Part shown: positions 9,014 through 17,015 of the stretch, piece after piece | Layout of the letters: every line of letters begins with the position of its first letter | How positions within the stretch are numbered: the first letter of the stretch is position 1 | NCBI RefSeq assembly: GCF_000177635.2 | Contig: NC_014836.1 | Location: forward strand, 1,314,001-1,378,000 | DNA from: Desulfurispirillum indicum S5 | GTDB taxonomy: Bacteria; Chrysiogenota; Chrysiogenetes; Chrysiogenales; Chrysiogenaceae | DNA: 64,000 nucleotides | Reading direction: 5' to 3' | The notes under the pieces: generated by a model | Database searches by the model: none | Told to the model about the DNA's origin: nothing | What the model saw: only the letters and a program-made list of their open reading frames with translations | Made by a program: the position numbers and the translations under genes

Positions 9014-9595
9014 GTGGGTTCCTATCACGAAGCCTTTATAATGGCATTTACCCTGGCGTTTCCAGCGGAAATGTATGACAAATCGCAGATCATGATTCTC
9101 TTTCTGCTCACGATCTATGCTCCACCCCATGTCTTTGCCGGAGCCATAATCGGGGTGCTGCTGGCCAACGTCCCCGTGATTATCCTGGCATCCTATGTGG
9201 GTGCGCCCCTGTCAGCGATCTACACTTCAGGGCTGTGTTTTGTCTTTTTTGCGCTGCTTGGCCTGTACATGCTCTATTCGCGACCGCCGGGCAATGTTAT
9301 CCGCAAGAACGTGCGGGAGTTTTCCAATCCCGTATACACTTGCGCGCTGGCATGTTTTGTGACAGAGTTCGGCGACAAAACCCAGGGGGTTATGGCCGGA
9401 CTGGCGCTCCACTACAGTACTCCGGTGCCACTTATCATGGGTTTTGCCTTTGCTGCCATCCTCTCCACGTATGTGGTGGTAACCTTTAAAGACATGGTGA
9501 CGGTGAATATCTTCCACCTGTATCGTCTCAGTGGGTATGTCTTTGTGGGTTTTGGTCTGATGATGGGGCTGGGGATGCTGAGCCTGGTTTTCTGA
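9014..9595 (+). CDS. GDT1/UPF0016 family membrane transporter
   Basis: A 193-residue membrane protein with six hydrophobic segments in two halves. Each half carries the family cation motif: EMYDKSQ near residue 16 and EFGDKTQ near residue 119. The family includes cation exporters, such as manganese exporters in bacteria and GDT1/TMEM165 in eukaryotes. The second motif is canonical, but the first has Tyr where the family usually has Gly. The start is GTG, supported by AAGGGAG ten bases upstream. It is divergent from the M50 operon and followed 90 bases later by an unknown gene. Manganese transport is a family-based inference. Confidence 0.82.
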   Translation: MGSYHEAFIMAFTLAFPAEMYDKSQIMILFLLTIYAPPHVFAGAIIGVLLANVPVIILASYVGAPLSAIYTSGLCFVFFALLGLYMLYSRPPGNVIRKNVREFSNPVYTCALACFVTEFGDKTQGVMAGLALHYSTPVPLIMGFAFAAILSTYVVVTFKDMVTVNIFHLYRLSGYVFVGFGLMMGLGMLSLVF

Positions 9596-9685
9596 AGAGT
9601 GTCAGCTTCCACAGAGCAGCGCTCATGTGCCTTTGTCACACCTTTTATGATTATAAACCGTTTTGCACGAAAGAAAGGCATTTCC

Positions 9686-10975
9686 ATGGACAAGAAAAAA
9701 AACAAAAAGATTATTAAACCGGATTTTACCTCATCCTCCACAATTGAAGATTTTGGCAACGGACATGATCCTCTCTTCTGGGCCGGTCAGCTGCTGGAGG
9801 AGCTGGCGCGTTATACCGCTGGCAAGCATGCGTTGACCATGGTTGAAGCCATTTACGACTACTACAGCATCGATCGCGATGATGTGGATGAAGACGAACT
9901 GGCCAATATCCTGGGCGAAGAGATGTTTCAGGAACTCATGACCGATGCCTTTATGTGCCATCTCTTCTTTGATTTTCTACCGACAGCCCAGGATGAAACC
10001 ATCGCCGAAAGCTTTCTGCGTTCAAACAAGCGCATTCATCCCCTCAAGCGCGCCTATGTCGAGCAGGCACTGAAAAGTTACCCGTCAGTCTATCAGCTGC
10101 GGCAAAGAGAGCAGAGCGTGGCGCATATCCACGACATCTTCCTGGATGAAGAGCGAACCATTGAGGCCTCGCACCTGGACCGGTATCCCCTGAAAGCCAT
10201 ATTCATGGCCCGCTTCATGGAAGTGGACGGCAGGCTGGTTCCCCTCTCTCTTTCTCAGCCGGTCTCTCCCCTGCACATGCCTTCGCTGCGTTCGGGTCTG
10301 CTGGCCAGCTATGAGGAGGAGCTGAAAATCTGTCGCGAAGAGGGCATCATGACCCCACAGCCCCTTTCCGACTTCCTCAGTCGTAACGAAGGCGCGATTC
10401 TCGACCTCATGGAAGAAGTCGGCCAGAAAGAAGGCACGCCGGAAACCTATTTTGCCGCCGACTACCTCATTAACAACCTGGATGAAGTACGCCGCTATCT
10501 GGCAACCCTCGAAGCCACTTCGCCCCACGCGTTCTACCTTCCCATCAGCTATGACGGCCTGGAAGGGTTTGCCATACTTGGTGTTGACGAACAGGAGCGG
10601 CAGCTTATTGTGGAGTGCGTCGAGGGGAACGACCTGGAAGAAGCCATGGACATGATAGAAGAGGCTTTGAACGACCATATCGAGTTTGACGGTGACCGCG
10701 AGTTTGACGACGAGGAAGACCTGCGTTTTCTCGACGCCGAACACATCGTCAGCGCTCCTGCCGGCTTTCTCGACGACTTCCCCCAAGGTCCCCTGGATTT
10801 CCTCGATGGCATGAGCATCGTGGAAGCACACCGTAAAGGGAGCCATGGCGACATGCTGGAAGCGGTCCGTGACGCCGTGATCTTCTCCCACGAAATGCTG
10901 CGCCTCTACGGAGAGGAGCACACCAGCGTAGCGGAAATAGAAGAACGTTACCAGGCACTCCTGAGCGGCGAGTAG
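9686..10975 (+). CDS. Hypothetical acidic protein
   Basis: A 429-residue soluble protein that I do not recognise. It starts with a lysine-rich stretch (MDKKKNKKIIKP) and has no signal peptide or membrane segment. The middle contains predicted-helical text with many Glu/Asp and the C-terminal half is strongly acidic (for example DREFDDEEDLRFLDAEH). The start at 9686 has GAAAGG eight bases upstream; an in-frame extension to 9599 lacks one. Codon use matches neighbouring genes, so it is likely real. It stands alone between the GDT1-family gene and a repeat-rich gap. Confidence 0.75.
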   Translation: MDKKKNKKIIKPDFTSSSTIEDFGNGHDPLFWAGQLLEELARYTAGKHALTMVEAIYDYYSIDRDDVDEDELANILGEEMFQELMTDAFMCHLFFDFLPTAQDETIAESFLRSNKRIHPLKRAYVEQALKSYPSVYQLRQREQSVAHIHDIFLDEERTIEASHLDRYPLKAIFMARFMEVDGRLVPLSLSQPVSPLHMPSLRSGLLASYEEELKICREEGIMTPQPLSDFLSRNEGAILDLMEEVGQKEGTPETYFAADYLINNLDEVRRYLATLEATSPHAFYLPISYDGLEGFAILGVDEQERQLIVECVEGNDLEEAMDMIEEALNDHIEFDGDREFDDEEDLRFLDAEHIVSAPAGFLDDFPQGPLDFLDGMSIVEAHRKGSHGDMLEAVRDAVIFSHEMLRLYGEEHTSVAEIEERYQALLSGE

Positions 10976-11233
10976 AAAGGTGATAACTCTTCACGGTATA
11001 CGGCAAGAAAACGTTATAGAACGTCACACGCAAAGCCTTTAGGGAAAGGCAGGCAAAAGAAAAGGCGATATCTCTCGCCCGTTCGCTGCGCTCACTCAAG
11101 ACGCGGAGCACGCCAAGGAAATACAAGGAAATTAATTTGACCACCAGTCTTCTCTGCGTTCTCTGCGGCTTGGCGAGAGGAAAGAGCCTTTCTTGCATTC
11201 GAAAATCCTGAATGAATACGAAAGGAGAAACTT
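10976..11233. repeat. Repeat-rich gap before the iron alcohol dehydrogenase
   Basis: This 258-base gap holds TAACTCTTCACGGTATA (10984-11000), which recurs with one change at 12432-12448 on the far side of the next gene. It also holds an imperfect inverted pair of CTCTCGCC / GGCGAGAG boundaries (about 11071 and 11174) enclosing AAGACGCGGAGCACGCCAAGG and its inverted relative. Similar text occurs near 57567. No gene is seen; the end carries an AAAGGAG ribosome-binding site for the next CDS. Confidence 0.5.
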
Positions 11234-12400
11234 GTGCAGAACTTTGTCTTCCATAACCCCACCCGCATCGTATTTGGTCGTGACAAGACCGCGTCCATCG
11301 GCAAGGCGACGCTGCCCTACGGCAGGCGGGTGCTGCTGCTCACCGGTCAGGGAAGTGTCGTGAAGCATGGCATCCTGGCAAAGGTCACCAGCAGCCTGAG
11401 CACAGCGGGAATATCCTGGGTGGAGTGTTCCGGCGTGCAGCCCAATCCCGTCCTGGGTTTTGTGCGCCAGGCCATTGACACCTTCCGGCGTGAAAATCTC
11501 GACGCCATCGTCGCCGTAGGCGGTGGCAGCGTTATCGACACCGCCAAGGCCGTGGCGGCGGGAGTCCGTTACGAAGGTGACGTCTGGGACTTTTTCACCG
11601 GCAAGGCCAATGTGCTTGACGCCGCGCCCATTACCGTTGTCCTGACCTTGCCCGCCGCAGCGTCGGAGATGAACAGCGGGGGCGTCATCACCAACGAACA
11701 GACCAGACAGAAGTTCAACCTGGGTGGCGAACCCCTCTCTCCCAAGGTGTCCATTCTGGACCCCGTCAACAGCTTCAGCGCGCCGGTCAACCACTCCCTC
11801 TACGGTGTCGTGGATGCCATGGTGCACCTGCTGGAAGGCTACTTCAACGGCAGCGATCCCTGGACGCCCCTGCAGGACCGTTACGCCGAAGGAATCATCA
11901 GAACCCTCATGGAATGCGCCGCCATTATACGTGAGCAGCCCGATCACTATGATGCCCGCGCCAACATCATGTGGGGGGCGACCCTTGCCTTCAACGGACT
12001 GGCTCCCTGTGGCATCGGGCCTGCCGGATTCCCCATGCACATGATCGAGCACTCACTCAGTGCCCTGTATGATGTTTCCCATGGTGCCGGACTGGCCATG
12101 ATCCTGCCCGGTTGGCTCAAATACCACAGCGACAGCTCCCCCAGGAAGGTAAATCAGTTTGGTCGGCGCATTTTCGAGCTTGACCACCAGGACGACCGGC
12201 AGGGCGCCCAGGCTGCCATCGCTGAACTTGAACGCTGGCTGCGCTCCATGGATATCCCCGCCAGCCTGCACGAAGGCGGTATACCCATTGACGAAATACC
12301 CGCCATCGCCGAAAACGCCGTGATGCTAGCCCAGAAATGGGGGCTGAAGGCGTATACCCAGGCTGTGATAGAGGATGTGCTGCGCCGCGCTTCCCGCTGA
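11234..12400 (+). CDS. Iron-containing alcohol dehydrogenase
   Basis: A 388-residue group III alcohol dehydrogenase of the YqhD/butanol dehydrogenase type, reducing aldehydes or oxidising alcohols with NAD(P)H. The dinucleotide motif GGGSVIDTAK is present near residue 96. Metal-ligand histidines occur in the C-terminal half, in MHMIEHSLSALYDVSHGAGLA, with the preceding Asp in the VVDAMVHLLE region. The start is GTG, placed by AAAGGAG seven bases upstream. The gene stands alone between copies of a 17-bp direct repeat, which may mark a past insertion. Confidence 0.93.
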   Translation: MQNFVFHNPTRIVFGRDKTASIGKATLPYGRRVLLLTGQGSVVKHGILAKVTSSLSTAGISWVECSGVQPNPVLGFVRQAIDTFRRENLDAIVAVGGGSVIDTAKAVAAGVRYEGDVWDFFTGKANVLDAAPITVVLTLPAAASEMNSGGVITNEQTRQKFNLGGEPLSPKVSILDPVNSFSAPVNHSLYGVVDAMVHLLEGYFNGSDPWTPLQDRYAEGIIRTLMECAAIIREQPDHYDARANIMWGATLAFNGLAPCGIGPAGFPMHMIEHSLSALYDVSHGAGLAMILPGWLKYHSDSSPRKVNQFGRRIFELDHQDDRQGAQAAIAELERWLRSMDIPASLHEGGIPIDEIPAIAENAVMLAQKWGLKAYTQAVIEDVLRRASR

Positions 12401-12431
12401 GACGGACGCCTTGCGGAGAGCAGACTTCACG

Positions 12432-12448
12432 TAACTCTTCACGGTGTA
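12432..12448 (+). repeat. Second copy of 17-bp direct repeat flanking the Fe-alcohol dehydrogenase
   Basis: TAACTCTTCACGGTGTA matches 10984-11000 at 16 of 17 bases and in the same orientation, so the alcohol dehydrogenase gene lies between direct repeats. Confidence 0.55.
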
Positions 12449-12451
12449 ATG

Positions 12452-12561
12452 GCACTCGCGCCAGCATTCCTCCCAGAGAAGCTCCTTTTCGTCCGTGGTT
12501 CGAGTCTCTGCCGCTCGCCATCCGGGCTCGCTCTCGGAACACTGGCGCTCCTGCTGAAAAA
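12452..12561 (+). repeat. About 105-bp short interspersed element, copy 1
   Basis: This stretch aligns along its length with 62862-62961, most clearly in CTGCCGCTCGCCATCCGGGC and in the ACTGGCGCTC right end. The left end (CGCGCCAGCATTCCTC) is the imperfect inverse of the right end. It has no coding frame. The remainder of 12401-12734 shows no gene. Confidence 0.55.
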
Positions 12562-12734
12562 GCGCTGGGTGACCGTGAATGGTTACAAAAGGACAATGTA
12601 TGCATAGTCTGAATGCTGAATGAGTCAAGCATGGCAAATTGAAGTCATTTACTCGAGGCAAACGACAATTGTTCAACGCTTCATGTCCAGGTCAAGGATG
12701 CTGAAGGATTGCGAAACTGTACCCGCACTCCATG

Positions 12735-13187
12735 CTACTGCACAATATCACGCAGGTTCCGACTCATTTCCTTGATGGTTCTGACCATCTCCATCTCGCG
12801 GGTATAGTCGTTTTCACTTCTGAAGGGGTCCACCGGCAGAGGAGTGTTGTCTTCGGCCAGTTTCACAAAGGTGAAATAGGCGAAGCAGGCGCGGCTCTCT
12901 TCGCCTTCCAGGGGGTTCTGGGTAAATCCTTCGGCACGGATCTCGATGCTGGTGCGTCCGGTGCCGATGACCCGCGCTTCAATACGGAAGGTGTCGCCCA
13001 GATTGACAGGGGCCAGGAAGGTGAAATTGTTAATGGAAACGAGCAGTATTTTGCTGTGGGCGTAACGGGTTGCCACTATGGCGGCGGTCTTGGCCATCTG
13101 TTTCGTGATTTTTCCGCCAAAGAGCGTACCGTGATGGTTGAGATCTTCGGGGAAGATAAAGTCAATACTTTCTGCTTTGCATTCCAT
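12735..13187 (-). CDS. Acyl-CoA thioesterase (hotdog fold, YciA/BFIT-like)
   Basis: A 150-residue single hotdog-domain protein expected to hydrolyse acyl-CoA to free acid and CoA. The N-terminal LNHHGTLFGGKI segment corresponds to the active-site loop and long helix of acyl-CoA hydrolases, followed by the strands VSINNFTFLAPVNLGD and the FTFVKL ending. Length matches a single-domain enzyme. AAGGAA lies seven bases before the ATG. It sits 33 bases downstream of the M24 peptidase gene on the same strand, possibly co-transcribed; its physiological acyl-CoA is unknown. Confidence 0.85.
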   Translation of the reverse strand: MECKAESIDFIFPEDLNHHGTLFGGKITKQMAKTAAIVATRYAHSKILLVSINNFTFLAPVNLGDTFRIEARVIGTGRTSIEIRAEGFTQNPLEGEESRACFAYFTFVKLAEDNTPLPVDPFRSENDYTREMEMVRTIKEMSRNLRDIVQ

Positions 13188-13220
13188 GGTTATTCCTTGG
13201 GTTTCATAAGTACTGCCTGT

Positions 13221-14417
13221 TCAGGTGGGCAGTACCTGGATTTCGTCGTCCATCTCGGTCATCTTGCGCGCGTCTCCATTTTCCATGATCAGCCAGGTGT
13301 TTTCAATACCAACGACGCCAAGTCCGGGGATGACTTTCTTGGGCTCAACGGCCAGGGTCATGCCAGCTTCCAGTGGCTCATCGAACCCTTTGGCAATGGC
13401 AGGATATTCGTCCACGGCCAGGCCGACTCCGTGGCCCAGAAACTTCACGGCACGGTCGCCATATCCCATGAAATGCTCATCCCAGTTCAGCGCCTTCAAG
13501 CGTTCCATGATGTCCTGATAGATCTGGCTTGGCACATTGCCGGGCTTGAGCTTTTCAGCCACCCACTGCTGAACTTCAATACAGCGTTTCTGCGCGTCCA
13601 GGGCCTCCTGAGGTAACTTCCCTCTACAGAAGATGCGGGTCATGTCCACATGATATCCCTGGTAGCCGAATGCCAGGTCGATGAGCACGGGCTCATCCTT
13701 GTTGATGGGACGCTGGCTGCCAAGCTCCGGTACAGCGGGACAGATGCCTTTACAGCCGCCTGGCCCGTCAAACATGTGGGGATAGTACCCGCTGTCGCCA
13801 GCGCTCACATAACCGATATGCAGGCGGTTGCCCCAGGTCTGAATATTGGACATGCCGTGGTGGCCCAGCAGGAGCATCTGGTACTCAATGGCAGCTCCCA
13901 GCTCGAGCTCGGTCATATTGCCGCGAAAGAGCGAAGGGATGCGGGAGAAGTTTTCCACATGGCGCCGCCCTGCTTCAAAGAGCAGATCAATTTCATAGGC
14001 GGTTTTGCGCGAGCGGCATTTGGCCAGCAGTCCCTGTATGTCCTTGAAGGTGCCCTTGACGTATTTTTCCATGCGGCCAAAGGCGTCCATGGGCATGGAG
14101 TACTCAACCCCGATGGTCGCAGGGGTCGGCAGGCCAAACTGCTGCAGAATGTCATGGAAGGCGCGGTAGGAGGAGAAGGGGACGATGTTTTGCATGGGAG
14201 ACTCGATCTGTGCTCGTTCCAGGGAGCGGCGAACCATGAGAATGGCTGGCCCAGCGGCTGGAACATAGAGCGCGCCGGACTGCATGGTGCCGCTCAGGTA
14301 GTACATATTGGTGGTTCCCACCACGATGGCTCCATCCAGGTGGTGCTGCTGCAGAGCGTTCTGAAATGCTGTGATGCGCTGTTCTGATTCTTTCACTGGC
14401 AACAGTATATGTCCCAT
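13221..14417 (-). CDS. M24 family Xaa-Pro-type metallopeptidase
   Basis: A 398-residue cytoplasmic peptidase of the Xaa-Pro dipeptidase / creatinase fold. All five metal ligands can be seen: the two Asp in LIDLAFGYQGYHVDMTRIF, His in GHGVGLAVDEYP, Glu in LAVEPKKVIPG and Glu in GIENTW. The creatinase-like N-terminal domain is present. The start at 14417 is chosen for its AGGAG site; an extension to 14480 has no site and reads as non-homologous text. Such proteins cleave N-terminal residues before proline, but specificity is uncertain. Confidence 0.88.
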   Translation of the reverse strand: MGHILLPVKESEQRITAFQNALQQHHLDGAIVVGTTNMYYLSGTMQSGALYVPAAGPAILMVRRSLERAQIESPMQNIVPFSSYRAFHDILQQFGLPTPATIGVEYSMPMDAFGRMEKYVKGTFKDIQGLLAKCRSRKTAYEIDLLFEAGRRHVENFSRIPSLFRGNMTELELGAAIEYQMLLLGHHGMSNIQTWGNRLHIGYVSAGDSGYYPHMFDGPGGCKGICPAVPELGSQRPINKDEPVLIDLAFGYQGYHVDMTRIFCRGKLPQEALDAQKRCIEVQQWVAEKLKPGNVPSQIYQDIMERLKALNWDEHFMGYGDRAVKFLGHGVGLAVDEYPAIAKGFDEPLEAGMTLAVEPKKVIPGLGVVGIENTWLIMENGDARKMTEMDDEIQVLPT

Positions 14418-14530
14418 GGCAGTATCTCCTGTGGTCTTTTGGTGGTGTTTCCCAGCTGGATTTTCCAAACTTTTTCCCATACTATAACAGAGTTATGATC
14501 GGGGAAAAACTCTCAATGTCAGGAAATCAT

Positions 14531-14845
14531 ATGGGTACCATACTGAAGTATCAGGATGGCCGCGAAGCGGTCGTGCAACTTGCCTCAAAAGAAAAACTGA
14601 GTATCGAGGTCGTGCAGACGGGGCTGCAGATCCAGCAGCTGAAGTTTTATGGACTGGTGGCAGCGTCTGTGGTAGCCCGCTGGAGCCGTGAAGAGCTACC
14701 GGATTTCTTCCGACTCTTTGCCGCGGATCAGCCGCCACACTTGTTTTTCCAGGAAGCCGTGAGTGCCATCAAGGAGTTTGAGAGTATTGAAGCACTGAAA
14801 AACCATATTGCCAGCACCAGGGGAAACCATGCCGGAACTTCCTGA
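14531..14845 (+). CDS. Small hypothetical protein upstream of mutM
   Basis: A protein of about 104 residues with no family that I recognise and no membrane segment. It begins MGTILKYQDGREAVVQLAS and contains a central hydrophobic helix-like stretch. AGGA lies six bases before the ATG at 14531; an in-frame ATG at 14495 is also possible. The 3' end overlaps the mutM start by 17 bases, which suggests translational coupling and supports it being expressed. Confidence 0.6.
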   Translation: MGTILKYQDGREAVVQLASKEKLSIEVVQTGLQIQQLKFYGLVAASVVARWSREELPDFFRLFAADQPPHLFFQEAVSAIKEFESIEALKNHIASTRGNHAGTS

Positions 14846-15665
14846 GGTACAGACCCTGGTGGATGACCTGTGCCATCGTGCCCTTGTGGGACAGACCATC
14901 TCCGATGTCCAGGTTACCTGGCCCCGCTCCATTGCCAGCCACACTCCCGCCGATTTCAGGCATCAGCTTACCGGGCAGACCCTTACTGCTATACGACGGC
15001 GAGCCAAGTACCTTGTCATGGAACTGAGCAGTGGCTGGGGTCTGCTGGTGCATCTGCGCATGACGGGCAAGTTTGACCTGTGTGATCCCGTGAAACCCCG
15101 CGATATACATGAACACGTCATTCTTTGCCTTGGGAGCGGTCAGGAACTGCGTTTTCACGATACGCGCAAATTCGGACGATTTTCACTGGTGCCCGACACC
15201 GTGGGGGCACTGTCCCACCTCGGTGTGGAGCCGCTGTCACCGGAATTTACTCCCGAAGTGCTGGGCAGACTGCTGGCAGGGCGAAACACCATGCTGAAGA
15301 GCTTTCTGCTGGATCAGACCAAGGTCGCAGGCATTGGCAATATCTACGCCGATGAAGCGCTGTTTGAAGCCCGCCTACACCCGGCAAACCCCTGTCGCCT
15401 GGTGGCCGCGGAGCAGGTGGCTTCCCTCCATGGCGCCATCATCATGGTGCTTCAGCGGGGCCTGCGGAATATGGGGACTTCCCTGGGTACCAGCAAGGGC
15501 AACTTCTATTCCGTGGCTGGCCGCCCAGGCCGTAATGAAGACGAACTGAAGGTCTTTCGGCGCACGGGCACGCCCTGTTGCGCCTGTGGAACCACCATTG
15601 AGCGCATCATCCTGATCCAGCGCTCGACCCATTTCTGCCCGCTCTGTCAGCCGCTGCTCGCCTGA
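14829..15665 (+). CDS. mutM: Formamidopyrimidine-DNA glycosylase MutM (Fpg)
   Basis: A 278-residue DNA repair glycosylase/AP lyase that removes 8-oxoguanine and ring-opened purines. The mature N-terminus PELPEVQTL supplies the catalytic Pro and Glu, the RRAKYLV segment supplies the beta-loop lysine, the helix-two-turn-helix KVAGIGNIYADEALF is intact, and the C-terminal zinc finger has CCAC and CPLC cysteine pairs. The start is fixed at MPELPEV because the proline must follow the initiator Met. It is downstream of, and overlaps, a small unknown gene. Confidence 0.96.
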   Translation: MPELPEVQTLVDDLCHRALVGQTISDVQVTWPRSIASHTPADFRHQLTGQTLTAIRRRAKYLVMELSSGWGLLVHLRMTGKFDLCDPVKPRDIHEHVILCLGSGQELRFHDTRKFGRFSLVPDTVGALSHLGVEPLSPEFTPEVLGRLLAGRNTMLKSFLLDQTKVAGIGNIYADEALFEARLHPANPCRLVAAEQVASLHGAIIMVLQRGLRNMGTSLGTSKGNFYSVAGRPGRNEDELKVFRRTGTPCCACGTTIERIILIQRSTHFCPLCQPLLA

Positions 15666-15689
15666 TAAGGGAGCCGACTGCTGCTTTCC

Positions 15690-16985
15690 TCACCCTCGTG
15701 CGCTGTCCCGTATTTCCTCATCATGTGACTTCGGAAAACTCCAGGCTGCTGCCAGGCCAATGGCACTGCACACCATGGGCAGCATGAGAACCAGCTGGTA
15801 TTCCTGCAGCCCTGGAGTGGATGTGTCATTGTGGAAGAACCCAAGGGTCACCCCCATCAGGTACTGCAGGATTGCCGTGAAGAGAAAGGCTCCGGCATTG
15901 ACAAAAGCAGTGGCGGTGCCCATGCGTGATCGACTGACTGACTCGCGGGTGGCGGTGAAGATGACCGCCAGTGAAGCACCGGAGAGAGCCAGCAGCAGGA
16001 ACATCAGCATTGGCCACCATCCAGGAGTCCAGGGTGCCAGGGTGAGTCCGGCCCAACCCAGGGTTCCACAGAGGGCACTGACGATAATAAATGGCCGCCT
16101 GACCCCGGAACGATCGGAGAGCAGGCCCAGGAAAGGTGCTCCCAGAGAGTAGACCAGCAGAGCCACGGTGGCGTAGTGGCTGGCTTCGAGAACCGAAAGT
16201 CCAAAGCTGTCGGTGAACAGGGGAATGGCCCACAGTCCGAGAAAGGCGTAGAGGGGACCACTGGTGGCACTGATGACCAGAAACAGTGTCAACACACGAC
16301 GATTGCGCAGAATATGGGAGAAGTCACTCCAGCGCACACCGGACCTGGGCGAGGTGACGGTGTGGAGGTTCGCACCAGCCCGGCGCAGTGCCCGGGGTGA
16401 CTCGTGGCAGATCAGCAGGAGCGCCAGGGCCGTCAGCAGGCAGAAGGCGCTCAGGCCGCCGAGAATCTGACGCCAGTCCAGAAAGCGCAGCGCGTAAGCC
16501 GTAGGGCTCTCGGCCAGCACACTGCCCAGGGAGGCCAGCAGGATGGTGATTCCGGTGACCAGGCTGAAGTGGCGCGGTGGAAACCACGCCAGGTTGTATT
16601 TCATCAGGCTCACAAAGATCAGGGACATGCCCAGAGCCACCAGGACCGGGCCGCAGAATGCCTGCCAGGGTTGCGTTGCGGTGGCCAGCATCAGACCACC
16701 AGTTGCCATGAGTACACAACCCGCGATAGCTGATGCGCGCAGGCCATGGCGATCCACCAGGTGGCCGGCGGGAACCTGGGCGATGGTGTAGGCCCAGAAG
16801 TGCATGGACGCCAACGCGCCCAGCATGCCAGTACTCAGCGCCAGATCGCGGCTGATGGGGCTTCCCAGGGTGGCTGGTGCGAAGCGATGGTAGACACCGA
16901 TCATGAAGACGAGCACCAGCAACGTGTAGGCGCTCCACTTATAGATGGGGAGATGGGGATAGCGGGAGAGGGGTATGCGGATCAT
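15690..16985 (-). CDS. Major facilitator superfamily transporter
   Basis: A 431-residue membrane protein with about twelve hydrophobic segments and the MFS loop motif GHLVDRHGLRAS after the second segment (near residue 77), with a partial equivalent GLLSDRSGVRRP in the second half. It should be a secondary transporter or exporter in the inner membrane; substrate is unknown. GGAG precedes the ATG. It is convergent with mutM and starts 30 bases after the stop of the polyphosphate phosphotransferase gene. Confidence 0.88.
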   Translation of the reverse strand: MIRIPLSRYPHLPIYKWSAYTLLVLVFMIGVYHRFAPATLGSPISRDLALSTGMLGALASMHFWAYTIAQVPAGHLVDRHGLRASAIAGCVLMATGGLMLATATQPWQAFCGPVLVALGMSLIFVSLMKYNLAWFPPRHFSLVTGITILLASLGSVLAESPTAYALRFLDWRQILGGLSAFCLLTALALLLICHESPRALRRAGANLHTVTSPRSGVRWSDFSHILRNRRVLTLFLVISATSGPLYAFLGLWAIPLFTDSFGLSVLEASHYATVALLVYSLGAPFLGLLSDRSGVRRPFIIVSALCGTLGWAGLTLAPWTPGWWPMLMFLLLALSGASLAVIFTATRESVSRSRMGTATAFVNAGAFLFTAILQYLMGVTLGFFHNDTSTPGLQEYQLVLMLPMVCSAIGLAAAWSFPKSHDEEIRDSARG

Positions 16986-17015
16986 AGCTGCTCCACACTC
17001 CAGGTGGAGTCCTCC

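Noticed and set aside
10085-10921. A 278-codon minus-strand frame inside the acidic hypothetical gene
   Set aside because: The plus-strand gene has a ribosome-binding site and codon use like its neighbours; the antisense frame has neither.
12495-12525. tRNA T-loop-like text GGTTCGAGTC
   Set aside because: No acceptor stem, D-arm or anticodon arm can be folded around it; it belongs to the short interspersed element.
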